Positions 22,790 through 33,300 of a stretch of DNA of 64,000 nucleotides are shown piece after piece. The notes under the pieces are model-generated. The model was given only the letters and a program-made list of their open reading frames with translations, did not search any database and was not told where the DNA came from. The DNA is taken from positions 355,001 to 419,000 of the forward strand of contig BROG01000230.1 of the NCBI GenBank assembly GCA_030159075.1, read 5' to 3'. Both the position numbers and the translations under genes were made by a program. Positions within the stretch are counted from its first letter, which is position 1. Every line of letters begins with the position of its first letter. The DNA comes from Atrina japonica (lineage: Eukaryota; Mollusca; Bivalvia; Pterioida; Pinnidae).

Positions 22790-22910
22790 ATTACTCCTTT
22801 ATGGCGCCTTGTCCCCCTCTACATATCAAGAGGTCCTTGTTTGTCCAATATTCCCCGGATTTGTATATTGTATCCTAAGCCTTCACAGGATTAATACTTT
22901 GGTATCTGTG
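22790..22910 (+). mobile_element. Penelope-like tail fragment (lineage 1)
   Basis: Matches the end of the lineage 1 tail: aagaggtccttgtttgtcca ... ccggatttgtat ... atactttggtatctg. Diverged. Confidence 0.55.
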
Positions 22911-24028
22911 CTTTTTATATTATTTTTATACATTTCAATTTCTAATAATTTCTAATTATCTAAAAACACTATATAGAACCATAGTTACCTAAATATCGTT
23001 CATTAAAAACGTAAATAATATATAAGCGAAGTGCATTTTGGACAAATATTGATTTTTGAAGTATAAGATGTCGGCTTTACCAGGTAAGCATCGTTCGTAT
23101 CGCCTGCGAACAGATCACACTTTCTGTATATTTCCGTCAAATACAGCCTAAGGCAAATTAGGTATACATCACAATTAATATAAACAATTCATCCATCTTC
23201 TATTTTAGAACAATATTTCGATAGGTGGAATTCTTGGGTACTTATATATTGTATATATATATTGAGTATTTGACTGAAAATCTACTAATTGTGACAGAAG
23301 CTGTATTGCATTGAACTATTGATCTTTATATCATAATTACAAAATACAACATTTTTAGTAATAATGACAAACAATTATGTGATATTTGTCTAACAATAAG
23401 TCCATGGTTTCAAACACTGCAGCAAATATGAAGACACAGGTACCTAACAATAGACCCTTGGCGTGTCTCATCTGAATACTCTAAATCTTAAACTGCTTAC
23501 GTAAATGTAATTGTTTTGTGTCAGAATGCATTGTAATTCAACAACAACGATCATGTTAAATTCTACAATCACATGACATTTTTATATTTACAATCGATCT
23601 CGTATTATTTGTTGTATAATTTTATCATCTGTCTTTTGCTTTATTGTTTGGATTTCATTTGTTTTCTTGACATTTATCCTTTGGCGACAAGAAGAAAAAA
23701 CTACACAACACATTTTCCGGTTACTATGGAAACCTTCGGGTGTAGACTAATGTACAACATGTTTTCGCATTTAAATTATGTTCATAACCTTACATTTTAC
23801 TTAATGTATATTGTCCTATATCTTTCCTTTTATGTTTGTTCCACTGGGAAATTGTACGTCCTATAAATCTAAAAAATCAATAGTCTGCTACCAATAGCAA
23901 ATTAGATTTTACACGGGTTTTCAATCAACGATCACAGAATAAATGATTACGTTAATGGATATACACATTTGTATTATGACAAACCAAGAATCTAAAACAT
24001 TTAGGAGTGCACAGATAGCTATATGTAT
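22911..24028. other. No gene seen
   Basis: AT-rich, no recognisable exon. The ~97-codon open frame at 23573-23866 has no motif and looks random. Confidence 0.45.
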
Positions 24029-24133
<105 letters not shown>

Positions 24134-24296
24134 AGTGATATTTGTGATATAAACTCACCGGACCCAATATGGGTTGTAACTATCGACCTTTGGCCTAAAT
24201 TGCCTCTCTTAACAACTCGGTTATCTACATTTAAAAAAAAAGATTCAATAGCAGTGTTTATGAAGACTTACATGGGAACAAGAATTCAGAAAAAGA

Positions 24297-24495
24297 TATG
24301 AATGTTATAAACATAATACAAAAGTTATAATGCTCAAGACGATATCGTTTCTGTCAATTAGACTTCATTAGTTGAGCTCCAATTTGAAAGGTACGTGTTT
24401 TTTCTAAAGATAAAGTGGTATCATACAAGGCCAAATAATATCCCTAAAAGTATAGCCGAAATCCGTTTAAGAGTAACCACTGTAAAAATGTAAAT
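24297..24495 (-). mobile_element. Hammerhead-bearing dispersed repeat, copy 3
   Basis: On + it reads atgttataaacataatac, the hammerhead block, a middle segment (aaagtggtatcatacaaggcc), and ttaagagtaaccactgtaaaa. The same order occurs in copy 2. No coding capacity. Confidence 0.7.
24332..24377 (-). ncRNA. Hammerhead ribozyme (type I), best-folding copy
   Basis: Minus strand: GCTCAA (stem I), CTAATGA (consensus CTGATGA, G5 to A), stem II GTC-TAATT-GAC, GAAA, self-complementary stem III ACGATATCGT, cleavage triplet GTC, then TTGAGC, which pairs perfectly with GCTCAA over 6 bp. The architecture is unmistakable, but the G5 change in the core should abolish or strongly reduce cleavage in this copy. 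A.A closes stem II in all three well-preserved copies. Confidence 0.75.
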
Positions 24496-24892
24496 GAATA
24501 GAAGCGGGAGATACAAATAAATTACAAATAAAGGACAAAAGCACTGGGGATATGTTTACAATATTGATGATTCATTTTATATCATATATTTTGTACGCCC
24601 TTTGTATGTATCGTTTTCTAAATATTTTCTGTTTTCAGAAATGTTATAAAAGGCAAACGTCCAGAACCTAAATCAATGCGTGTATGTAAGATGATCAAAA
24701 TTGAATGAAGCGCAATAAATCATATAATCAAATAAATTTAATTTTAAAAATATATTTTCACCGTCTTTTATCATTAATATATCTAGAACATGTTATATGT
24801 ACATGTATATTGATAACTATGGATAGATAACAGATTCTATCGTTTTTCATTATGGTCAACTAGTATTCTGAAACATAAAAAAAATCAAGATA

Positions 24893-25065
24893 TCAATGTT
24901 TTAAGAGACAATATGCGAATCTTGTGAACAATGGACAAATGCGAACCTCTGTAAATATAGAGGTAGGATCTAGTGACAGGGATAGGCAAGCATCCAATGT
25001 TGACCGGTCTCACCGGCAGCGAGTGGACAGTCAAATTCAAGTAAAGCATGAGTGATAAATAATCC
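24893..25065 (-). mobile_element. Penelope-like tail fragment (lineage 1)
   Basis: Reverse-oriented match to the lineage 1 tail: aatggacaaa...gaacctctg..., gcaagcatcc, gaccggtc, gtggacagtcaaatt. Confidence 0.6.
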
Positions 25066-25094
25066 CTCCTCTAAATTGATATACACGATTCAGC

Positions 25095-26255
25095 AACCAC
25101 CAACCACTAACCAGGCCGTTACCATCACAAACAACCACTAACCAGGCCGATACCATCACAAACAATCACTAACCAGGCCGTTACCATCACAAACAACCAC
25201 TAACCAGGCCGTTACCATCACAAACAACCACTAACCAGGCCTTTACCATCCCAAACAACCACTACCCAGGCCGTTGCCATCACAAACTACCACTAAACAA
25301 GTTGTTACCATCACAAACAACCACTAACCAGACCTATACCATCACAAACAACCACTAACCAGGCCTATACCATCACAAACAACCAGTAACCAGGACTTTG
25401 CCATCACAAACAACCACTACCCAGACCTGTACCATCACACACTATCACTAGTCAGGCTGTTACTATGACAAACAACCACTACCCAGGCCTTTACCATCAC
25501 ACACAACCACTAACCATACCTTTAACATCACACATAACCACTAATCAGGCCTTTACCATCACACACAACCAATAACCAGGTCTGTTTTATTACACACAAC
25601 CACTAACCAGGCCTTTAGCATCACTCACAACCACTAAACAAGCCTTTACCATCACACACAACCACTAACCAGGCCTTTACCATCGCACACAACCACTAAC
25701 CAGGCCGTTACCATCACACACAACCTCTATCCAGGCCTTTACCATCATACATAACCATTAACCAGGCCTTTACCAACATACACAACCACTAACCAGGCCT
25801 TTACTATCACATCCAACCTCTAATCCGGCCTTTGCCATCAGAACCACAAACCAGGCCTTTACCATCACACACAACCACTACCCAGGCCTTTACTATCACA
25901 CAACCACAAATCAGGCCTTTACCATCACACACAACCACTAACGAACCCTTTTCATTACACACAACCACTAAACAGGCCTTTACCATCACACACAACCACT
26001 AACCAGGCCCCTTCCATTACAGACAACCACTAGCAGGCTATTACCATCACACACATTGTCCATCAATACCCCACTAACGATCCATCAACCACTAATCAGG
26101 CGTTTACCATCACACACAACCACTAACCAGGCCTTTACCATCGCACACAACCACTAAGCAGGCCTTTACAATCACACACAGTCACTAACCAGATCTTTAC
26201 CATCACACAAACCACTAACCAAGTCATTACCATCACCCACATTTTGCATCAATAC
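25095..26255. repeat. 31-bp minisatellite
   Basis: Consensus accactaaccaggcctttaccatcacacacaa, about 37 copies. The first copies carry accggccg/ttaccatcacaaac variants and the later ones cacacac. Confidence 0.96.
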
Positions 26256-27337
26256 CCCACTATTGTTTGGGCTTCTCATTATGTGAAATAAAGTGATGTT
26301 TTTTGGGGTGTATACTCTGAATATATTGTCAATGTATTTTATCGCGGTTACCGCTAAACTCAACTATATTTTCGGTTATATGGTGACGGATACTTTAAAA
26401 TGATTGTAATAAGCAGTAAATGTATCGGAAAAAGGTGATCTTATTGCAGGGTTGAATTATACTCATTTATGGAATGTCGTAACATGTACTTCTGACTTGG
26501 CTGTCTATAACTTGCATGTAAATTTATCTACATGTATTTTGTATTTAACCATATATTTTGTGAAAAATCCAATGTTTTTATTGTAATTCACCGTGTGATT
26601 GAAATTTCGATCCATAATCCTGAAATTTATAGCCCCCGAGGATAAACATAAAATCAGTATCTGGTAAATCGGTGCCAGTCGATACTTCGAAGGGAAGAAG
26701 GACAACTGGTCACGTGACCAGAATGTCAATATAGTCATATAACCTGGGGATGATGTCGGCAATCTAAACAAAGATGACAGACGACACAAATTTGTCCACA
26801 AAAGACATAAATTGAATGGCAAATTCACATCAAAAGGTAAAACATTTTTTCTTTGTGAAAAAATTTAATTTGAACGTCATGTATATTTTTGTGTAATCTA
26901 TGAAACACAGCTTCACATTGTCTGGCATCTGGGTAGTCACATTTTGACATAAATTATCATTACTTTCTTATTGTATATGATAACGTTTGTAAAACGTACG
27001 GGAAAGATTCATTGTGATGAGGTGCTTCGCCCGGTCAAGGTCATGTTTAAGGTCACACGTGCCATGGCGTTTGGTCAAATTTTACTACGTTAGCAAGAAA
27101 AATATGAGTTTTGATACCCTTCTTACCCTAATACTATTGTCCAATTCACATAAGATGACAGGGCGGAGTGACATTTTGATTATCATACGGATGATTCTAC
27201 TCACTTTTCTGTTATGACAAGCTACACGAGAAAAACATTTTGTTCCATTTTATTTTATGGTGACAATAAGAACGATTACTCTAGTCAATGACATTATGAC
27301 GTCATGCTTTATTACCGAAAATTTAAACTCGTTCTGG
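26256..27337. other. No gene recognised
   Basis: Unique sequence. Open frames here (for example 26505-26828 on -, 27014-27217 on +) show no family motif. Confidence 0.4.
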
Positions 27338-27515
27338 GCTAGGCTGCTTAATTTTACAGTGGTTACCCTTGGATGGATTTGGCGGCGCATTTGGATTTGA
27401 TGTTTGGCCTTTTATGACATCGCTTTATCTTTCTGAGATATACATTTGTGTTCAATTCCAGTTCAGCTGGTGATCTTATTGGCATAGATGGTCTTCTTGG
27501 GCGTTTGTTCAGGTG
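27338..27515 (+). mobile_element. Hammerhead-bearing repeat, relic copy 4 (opposite orientation)
   Basis: On + it starts at ttttacagtggttaccctt and ends with gttcagCTGGTGA...ttattggcatagatGGTC-ttcttgggc (about 27461-27512), which lines up with the hammerhead block of the other copies but with several core changes. It lies in the opposite direction to copies 1-3. Confidence 0.55.
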
Positions 27516-28224
27516 TCCTTTGAGGAGCAGTAGCTTTGGTGTTGTTGGTGTTCTAAACAGCTAGCACTATTTATTAGCATCCAAAGCCCCTGTGTATGTA
27601 TCCCAAATTATCAATTTGAACAGATAATCTTGTTACTAAACAGCACACCCTGTATTTATTGGCAGTTAAAGTGTGTGTCCACTTAAATATACCCTGTAGG
27701 TGTCTGCTTATTGTCATTTTCATTTTGCTATTTAAAGATCGATATATAGATAAATGCTTAAAATAAAATTATACAAACTTGAAATTGCAAACAATCACAT
27801 AAGACTAATATTACAATTTTTAAAACAAATTTTCTTATATCAAATCAATAATTATCTATTCGATTTCAAGTAACAAATATCTAAAAACTAATCAGACGCA
27901 AACTCATTTGAACGTTTTTGAACGCAAAATCCATTCATCCCATCATTTCAAAGATTTTGCTTACTATACAACAACAATACTATGAAAATACAAAGCCAAA
28001 TTGATGAGGACATCGTACAAGAATGCAATCAAATTTATGTACATGTTAGTGTTTATGAGATGTTTGAAGTGTTGTTTTATCGGAACAGTGGAAAAATCGA
28101 GATTATCGATCAGATACAGACTTACAGGATAAAAAATGTGTTGATTGTTAATGCTGTCAGCGGAAAAAAATAAAAGCAGTTTTAATGTTTATGAATATTA
28201 AAAATCTCCAAATTATAAATCATT
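27516..28224. other. No gene recognised
   Basis: AT-rich unique sequence. A 63-codon open frame (27982-28173) has no recognisable motif. Confidence 0.4.
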
Positions 28225-28490
28225 AGGATGCCCAGGATATAGGTACAAATCTTGTAAAAATGGACAAACACAGACCTATTACAATCAAGAGGTGGGGTCA
28301 GATGTCATGGAGTAATAAACAACCCCTGTCGACCGATCACACCCACCGTGAGTCCACAGTCAAATTGAAATCAAATACGTGAAGAACGAATCCTCGTCAT
28401 AATTGTTACAGACGGCTCGACAACGGCCATCGAACAGGTACTTTAATATTTCACTTAGTGAAATAGAGTAATCGAAACAAGACCGAAAAA
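28225..28490 (-). mobile_element. Penelope-like tail (lineage 1), near full length
   Basis: The reverse complement carries the tail in order: tttcactaagtgaaat hairpin, acagtcaa/gtggactcacggtggg, gaccgatcac, ggtccgtgtttgtcca-like, and atcctgggcatcc. It matches 49196-49458. Confidence 0.7.
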
Positions 28491-28634
28491 GATTACAGCG
28501 GTTTTTAAACAACTTCGATGTTCATTGTTCCTGAATAATGAATTCCTGGTGACCCGTTGATAAAGATACATTGTCAAATCAACGATGTACATTGACTCTG
28601 TGGCCGCAGTTTAGTACCAAGCGTAAAAGACACA

Positions 28635-28760
28635 GGTGATGCCAACTCTTCCATGGCACATTATTTAACCTCTGAATTTCCGTGTTTGTCCAATATCACC
28701 AGATTTGTATATGCACACTGAACACCCTGAAGATGTATACTTTGGTATCAAAATTTTCTA
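28635..28760 (+). mobile_element. Penelope-like tail fragment (lineage 1)
   Basis: ctcttccatggcac ... cgtgtttgtccaatatcaccagatttgtat ... atactttggtatc; the end of the lineage 1 tail. Confidence 0.55.
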
Positions 28761-28974
28761 TATGATAGACAATATCTCGCACATGTGTTCGGCAACACTG
28801 TATGCACAGGATTCGCACTTTTGGTAATTCAGTTTATAACATTATATCACAACATTCTCGGTTAAACTATTTTGTTGTCTTCCTTGTATATTATTATGTA
28901 CATGAAATAAAATGTAACAAGGAATAGATGGAAATCCTCGTTCGATTCCTGTTAATATGTATTATTCTAAGAAA

Positions 28975-29090
28975 AGCAAAACATATTTCATTAGCGGTTA
29001 AGGAGAAACTTCATCAATACTATACAGTTGCTTATTCCAGAAGCGGTGCAAATCAGATTTGGTTATCAAGTAAAAATGAACGAGTACCAA
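28975..29090 (+). pseudogene. Penelope-like RT fragment
   Basis: Contains gcggttaaggagaaacttcatcaatactatacagttgcttattccagaagcggt, matching the LQQYC.VAYSRSG segment of the RT. It is cut off after about 100 bp. Confidence 0.65.
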
Positions 29091-29154
29091 TGGATAATCG
29101 AAACTATACGTCCATAAGAATACGACAAATTAGATATATACAAATGGTCTCAAC

Positions 29155-29300
29155 ATGAAAAACAATTGCGAATCCCAATCGCGATAGAATCAAGGATGGA
29201 ATCAGTTTTGCCTGCCAGCATGCCACACCCGTCGCAATTGTTTCATGGAAATTCATCGAGCTGGGTGGAAAAGGTCAAGTTTGGTGAAACTATCATCAGT
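29155..29300 (-). mobile_element. Inverted Penelope-like tail (lineage 2)
   Basis: The reverse complement reads ttcaccaaacttgacctttt ... ttgcgacgggtgtggcatgc ... gattgggattcgcaattgtt, matching 60740-60895. It is inserted, inverted, between two RT fragments in direct orientation. Confidence 0.65.
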
Positions 29301-29559
29301 AAGTTTTAACTCCGATTGGCTAAAGGGAGTGACTGTATATGTTCGTGCCCCTGAATACTATCTAACATTCCTGAGAGGGGATACCGTTTCTAGGAATTAC
29401 TACCAAAATTTAAAGATACTGATCACTGTTCTACAATTCCTGACATCAGAACATTCGAATTTTCTTCTCTTTATACAAAAACGCTGCATGAAAAGTTGAT
29501 GGAGAAACGTTCTGGAATTTCAAATAGATATAAATATGTAGCGTTTTGAGACCATGTTT

Positions 29560-29720
29560 TTCAGCAAACTGTCGGCATACCCATTGGAAACAATTGTTCG
29601 GCGCATTATTGACCAACTTCAATAAAAGACTTCTGAATTCAAAAATGAAGAGCTAGATGTGGCTTTTAATTTGATAATTAAATCGACAACGTTTTGTCAA
29701 TTAATTATGAGAAATGATAT
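29560..29720 (+). pseudogene. Penelope-like RT fragment around the GIPxG and IDDV motifs
   Basis: Reads gtttttcagcaaactgtcggcatacccattggaaacaattgt, then tttaatttgataattaaatcgacaacgttttgtcaattaattatgag. This corresponds to the FQQTVGIPMGTNC and RYIDDVLSINN region, with in-frame stops and indels. Confidence 0.6.
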
Positions 29721-30001
29721 ACGTATGTTGATTCGATATAACTTTTATCACTTTTATAGTGGTGTGTTTAATTGACAGAAAGTTTATAACTATAACCTGA
29801 AACTAGTAAATGCTACAAATGCTATAACCTTAGATCTATGATAAGTTTCACTAAGGGAAAATGGAAGTTTTGGACGTAAAAAGAGTTCGATACAAAACGC
29901 ATGACAAATGGATGAATGTATTTTATAAACATTAAACATAAGATGAATGAAATGTAAACATAACCATAATATTGCGTCCAATAATTTATTGAACATTTAA
30001 C
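29721..30001. other. Nothing recognised
   Basis: Short AT-rich stretch between retroelement fragments. Confidence 0.4.
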
Positions 30002-30165
30002 ATCGAAATCACAGACACCAAAGTATACATCTTCAAGATGTCCGGGATATAATATACAAATGAATATTGGGAAATCACGGACCTCTGGAAATCTAGAGAT
30101 GGGACCAGGTGCCCTGGATGAGTAAGCATCCCCTTGTGACCGGTCACACGATCGCGATACGCTGA
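30002..30165 (-). mobile_element. Penelope-like tail fragment (lineage 1)
   Basis: Reverse-oriented: caccaaagtatacatcttcaagatgtccgggatat ... acggacctctgg ... gtaagcatccccttgtgaccggtcaca. Confidence 0.65.
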
Positions 30166-30384
30166 TGGATATTGATATTGGATAATGGTTTAATTGAAAA
30201 ATGTCACTGTTTGTGTGGTATGTGCATTGTAGTTTTTGTGTTGGATTATAGTGGAACCTTAATGTAATCCTACTGTGCTTTGTTTGGTTTCTGTATGTTG
30301 GTTTTAATTTTTATCGTTTTAGTTGATTCAGACCAGGGTATATTAGATAGTTTGTTGCTGGGTTTCGAGTGGATGGTTGATTAC

Positions 30385-33300
30385 AGCGGTGTGATGGGGG
30401 CGGGGTGATGCAAGGCTGGTGTATTTTTAGGTGTGGTGGGTGGTGTTAATGAGATGGGTGGTGATGCGTGGGGAGGGGCGGGGTGGGGGAGGCGGGTGTT
30501 TTTTGCGGGCGGGAGCGAGCGTGGGGGGCGGTGAGGCGAGGGGGGGGTGGTGGTGGGTTGGGGCGGGGGCAGGGTGACGGGGGGGGGGGGGGGGGTGTAG
30601 CCTGTGGGGGTTGGGAGGAGGGGGGGTGGGGGAGTGGTGGGGGGGGTGGGGGGCGGGGGGGAGCAGAGGGGGTGCGGGAGGGGGAACGGGGCGAGTGTGT
30701 GGGTGTGACAGCGAGTGGGGGAGGGGGGGGGGTGGGTGGAGGGGGGGGGGGGGGGGACGGGTGGGGGGGGTGAAGGGAGCAGCAGATGGGCGGTCGGCAG
30801 TGGGTGGTGCGGTGGGGTGGGGGGGAGGGAGGAGGAGGGGCAGGGGGTTGGGTGGGGGGTGGTGGGGGGGGGGGTGGGGGGGTAGGTGGTGGAGAGTGGG
30901 GGGGGGGGGTAGGGTGTAGGGGGGGTGGGGAGTGGGGGGGGGGGGGTCGCGTGGGAGGAGGGTTGCGGGTGTGGGAGTGCGGGGGTGGGTGGGGGGGGGG
31001 GGGGGAGGGGGGGTGGGCGGGAGCGTGGCGTTGGGGGGGAGGGATTGGGGGGGTGTGGGGGTGGGGTGCGAGGGAGTGGTGTGGTGGAGGGGGGTGGGGG
31101 TGGGGGTGGGTGATGGGGGGTGGGGTAGGGGGGCGAGGGGCGGGGGGTGCGGGGGGGTTGGGGGGCGGGGGGGGGCGGGGGGTGGGGCGGGGAGGGGAGG
31201 GTGTTTTGGGGGGGGGGGGCGACGTCGGTTTGGTGGAGGAGGAGTTGGGTTGGGTCGGGTTGGGTTCGTGTTGCTGGTGAGTGGTGGGTTGGGGGGGGTG
31301 GGTGGGCGAGGCGGGGGAGTGGGTGGAAGGCGCAGTGAGGGCGCGGGGGAAGCCGGACGGAGGTGGGGGTGGGTGGTGGGTGTGTGGAGAGGTGGGGGTC
31401 GGGCTGGGGTGGGGTGGGGGGGGGAGGGGTGGGGAGGGGGGGGGGGAGGACGGGGGGGTGTGTGGGGGGGAGAAGGGGGTGTGGGGGGGGTGAGGGGTGG
31501 GGGGTGGGCGGAGGGGGGGCGGGGGTGGAAGGGGGGGGCGGTGTGGGTGGCGTGGGGGGGGGGGTGGGGCTGGGGGAAGGGGTGGGGGTGGGGCGGTCGG
31601 AGGGTGGTGGGGGAGAGAAGGGAGGGGGGGCGGGAGGGGGGGGAGGGGGGGTGGGGGGGGGGGTGGGGAAGGGGGGGTGGGGCGCGTGGGGGATGGGGCG
31701 GGGTGTGGGGGGGTGTGTGGGGGGGGGGGGAGGGGTGCGGGGGGGTCGGGGGGCGGGGGGGGGGGGTGTGGGGGGTGTTGGTGAGTGGGGGGGTTGGGGG
31801 GGTGGGTGGGGGGTGACGTGGTGTTGGGGGAGGTGGGGGGGCGGGTCGGGGGGGTGGGGGGAGGAGGTAGTGGGAAGGGGTGGTTGAATGTGGGGGTGGG
31901 GGAGTGGGGAGAGAGGTGGCGGGTGTGGGGGAAGGGGGGGGAGGGTGGAGCTGTGGGAAGGGGGGGGTGGGGTGAGGTGGTGGGGGGGTGACGGGTGGGG
32001 TTGGAGGGGGGTGGAAGAGGGGGTGGGGGGTGGAGGGAGGGAGGTGTGGGGGGTGGTGGGTGAGTGGGGACGTGGGGGGAGTTGGGTGGGGGGGGGTGGG
32101 GGGAGGGAGGAGGTGGGGGTGGGGTGGGGGGTGGCGGGGCGTGGACGATGGGGGGGGGGGGAGGGCGGGTGAGGGGGGGTGGGGGTGTGGGGTGGGGGGG
32201 GGAGGTGGTGGGGGGGGGGGGGGGTGGGGTGCGGGTTGGGTGAAGGGGGGGTAGGTGGGGGGGAGGAGGGGGCGTGGGGAAGGAGGTGGCGGGGAGTGTT
32301 TGGGTGGGGGGGGTGGGGGAGAAGGGCGGGGGGGAGTGGTGCGGGGTGGTGGGGGGGTTGGTGTAGGGGGGTAGGTGGGGGGGGGTGAGGGTGGGGAGGG
32401 GGAGGGGAGGGGGTGGGGGGGTGGGGGGGGGCTGGGAGTGGGAAGGGGGAGCAGGGGGGGTGGCGAGGAGGGAGGGGCGGGGTGGGGTGGGGAGGTGGGG
32501 TGGGAGGGTGGGGGGGGGGAGGAGGCGGGGGGGTTGGGTGTTTGGACGGGAGGGGTAGGGGCGGGGAGTGGGGAGGGAGAGGAGGGGGGGGGGGGGTGTG
32601 GAGGGGGGTGGGGGGTGGGGGGCGTTGTTGTGGCGAGTGGGAGTGGGGGCAGAGGGGGGGGTGGTGTGTGGTGGGTGGGGGTGGGCTGGGGGGGGGGTGT
32701 GAGGGCGGTGGGGTGGGGGTGGTGTGGTGGAGGGGGTGGGGGTGGGGTGTGGGGGGGGTGGGGGTGGGGGGGGGAGGTGGAGGGGGGAGGGTGGAGGGGA
32801 GGGGCGGGTGGGAGGGGGGGGAGTGCGGGTGTAGGAAGGGGGGGGCGTGCGGGACTGGAGGGGAGTTGTGGTGAGGAGAGGGGGGGGGGGCTGTCGGAGG
32901 TGAGGGGGGGGGGCGGGGGGCGGGCGGTGTCGAGGGTAGGGGGGGTGGAGAGGGGGTGAGGGTGTTGGGGAGGTGGGGTGTAGGGGGTGGGGGTGGTGGG
33001 GTGGGTCGGTGGGAGGAGGGGTGAGGAGGGGGGGAGCGGGGGGGGGGAGGGGGAGGTGGGGGGGTGGGAGGAGGGGGGCGCGGTGGCGGGGGGCGGGGGG
33101 GGGTTGGTGGGGGGGGGGGGGGTGGGGGTGGAGGTGGGGTGGGGGCGGGGGGGAAGTGGCAGAGAGGTTGGGTGCAAGGTGGGGGGGGAGGGGGGGGTGC
33201 GGGGAGGGGGGGTGGGGGGTGGTGAAGGGGGGGGGTGCGGTGTGAGTAGGTTGGGGGGAGAGGGGGGTCGGGGTGGTCGGGGGGGTGTGTTGGGAGGGGG

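Noticed and set aside
23573..23866. 97-codon open frame as a small membrane protein
   Set aside because: Hydrophobicity follows from AT-rich composition; no splice sites, family motif or conserved start context.
25095..26255. CRISPR-like regular array
   Set aside because: The 31-bp units are directly tandem with no unique spacers, in a eukaryotic context; it is a minisatellite.
29960..29990. ataatattgcgtccaataat as another end of the 50.3-kb foldback element
   Set aside because: Only about ten bases match (ggacgcaata on the reverse strand); too short to support.
30427..33177. A 916-codon minus-strand open frame rich in Pro, Thr and His, and many overlapping plus-strand Gly/Trp/Arg frames
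   Set aside because: All six frames stay open because the DNA is nearly all G (or C on the other strand), so stop codons can hardly form. There is no motif, start context or splice structure.
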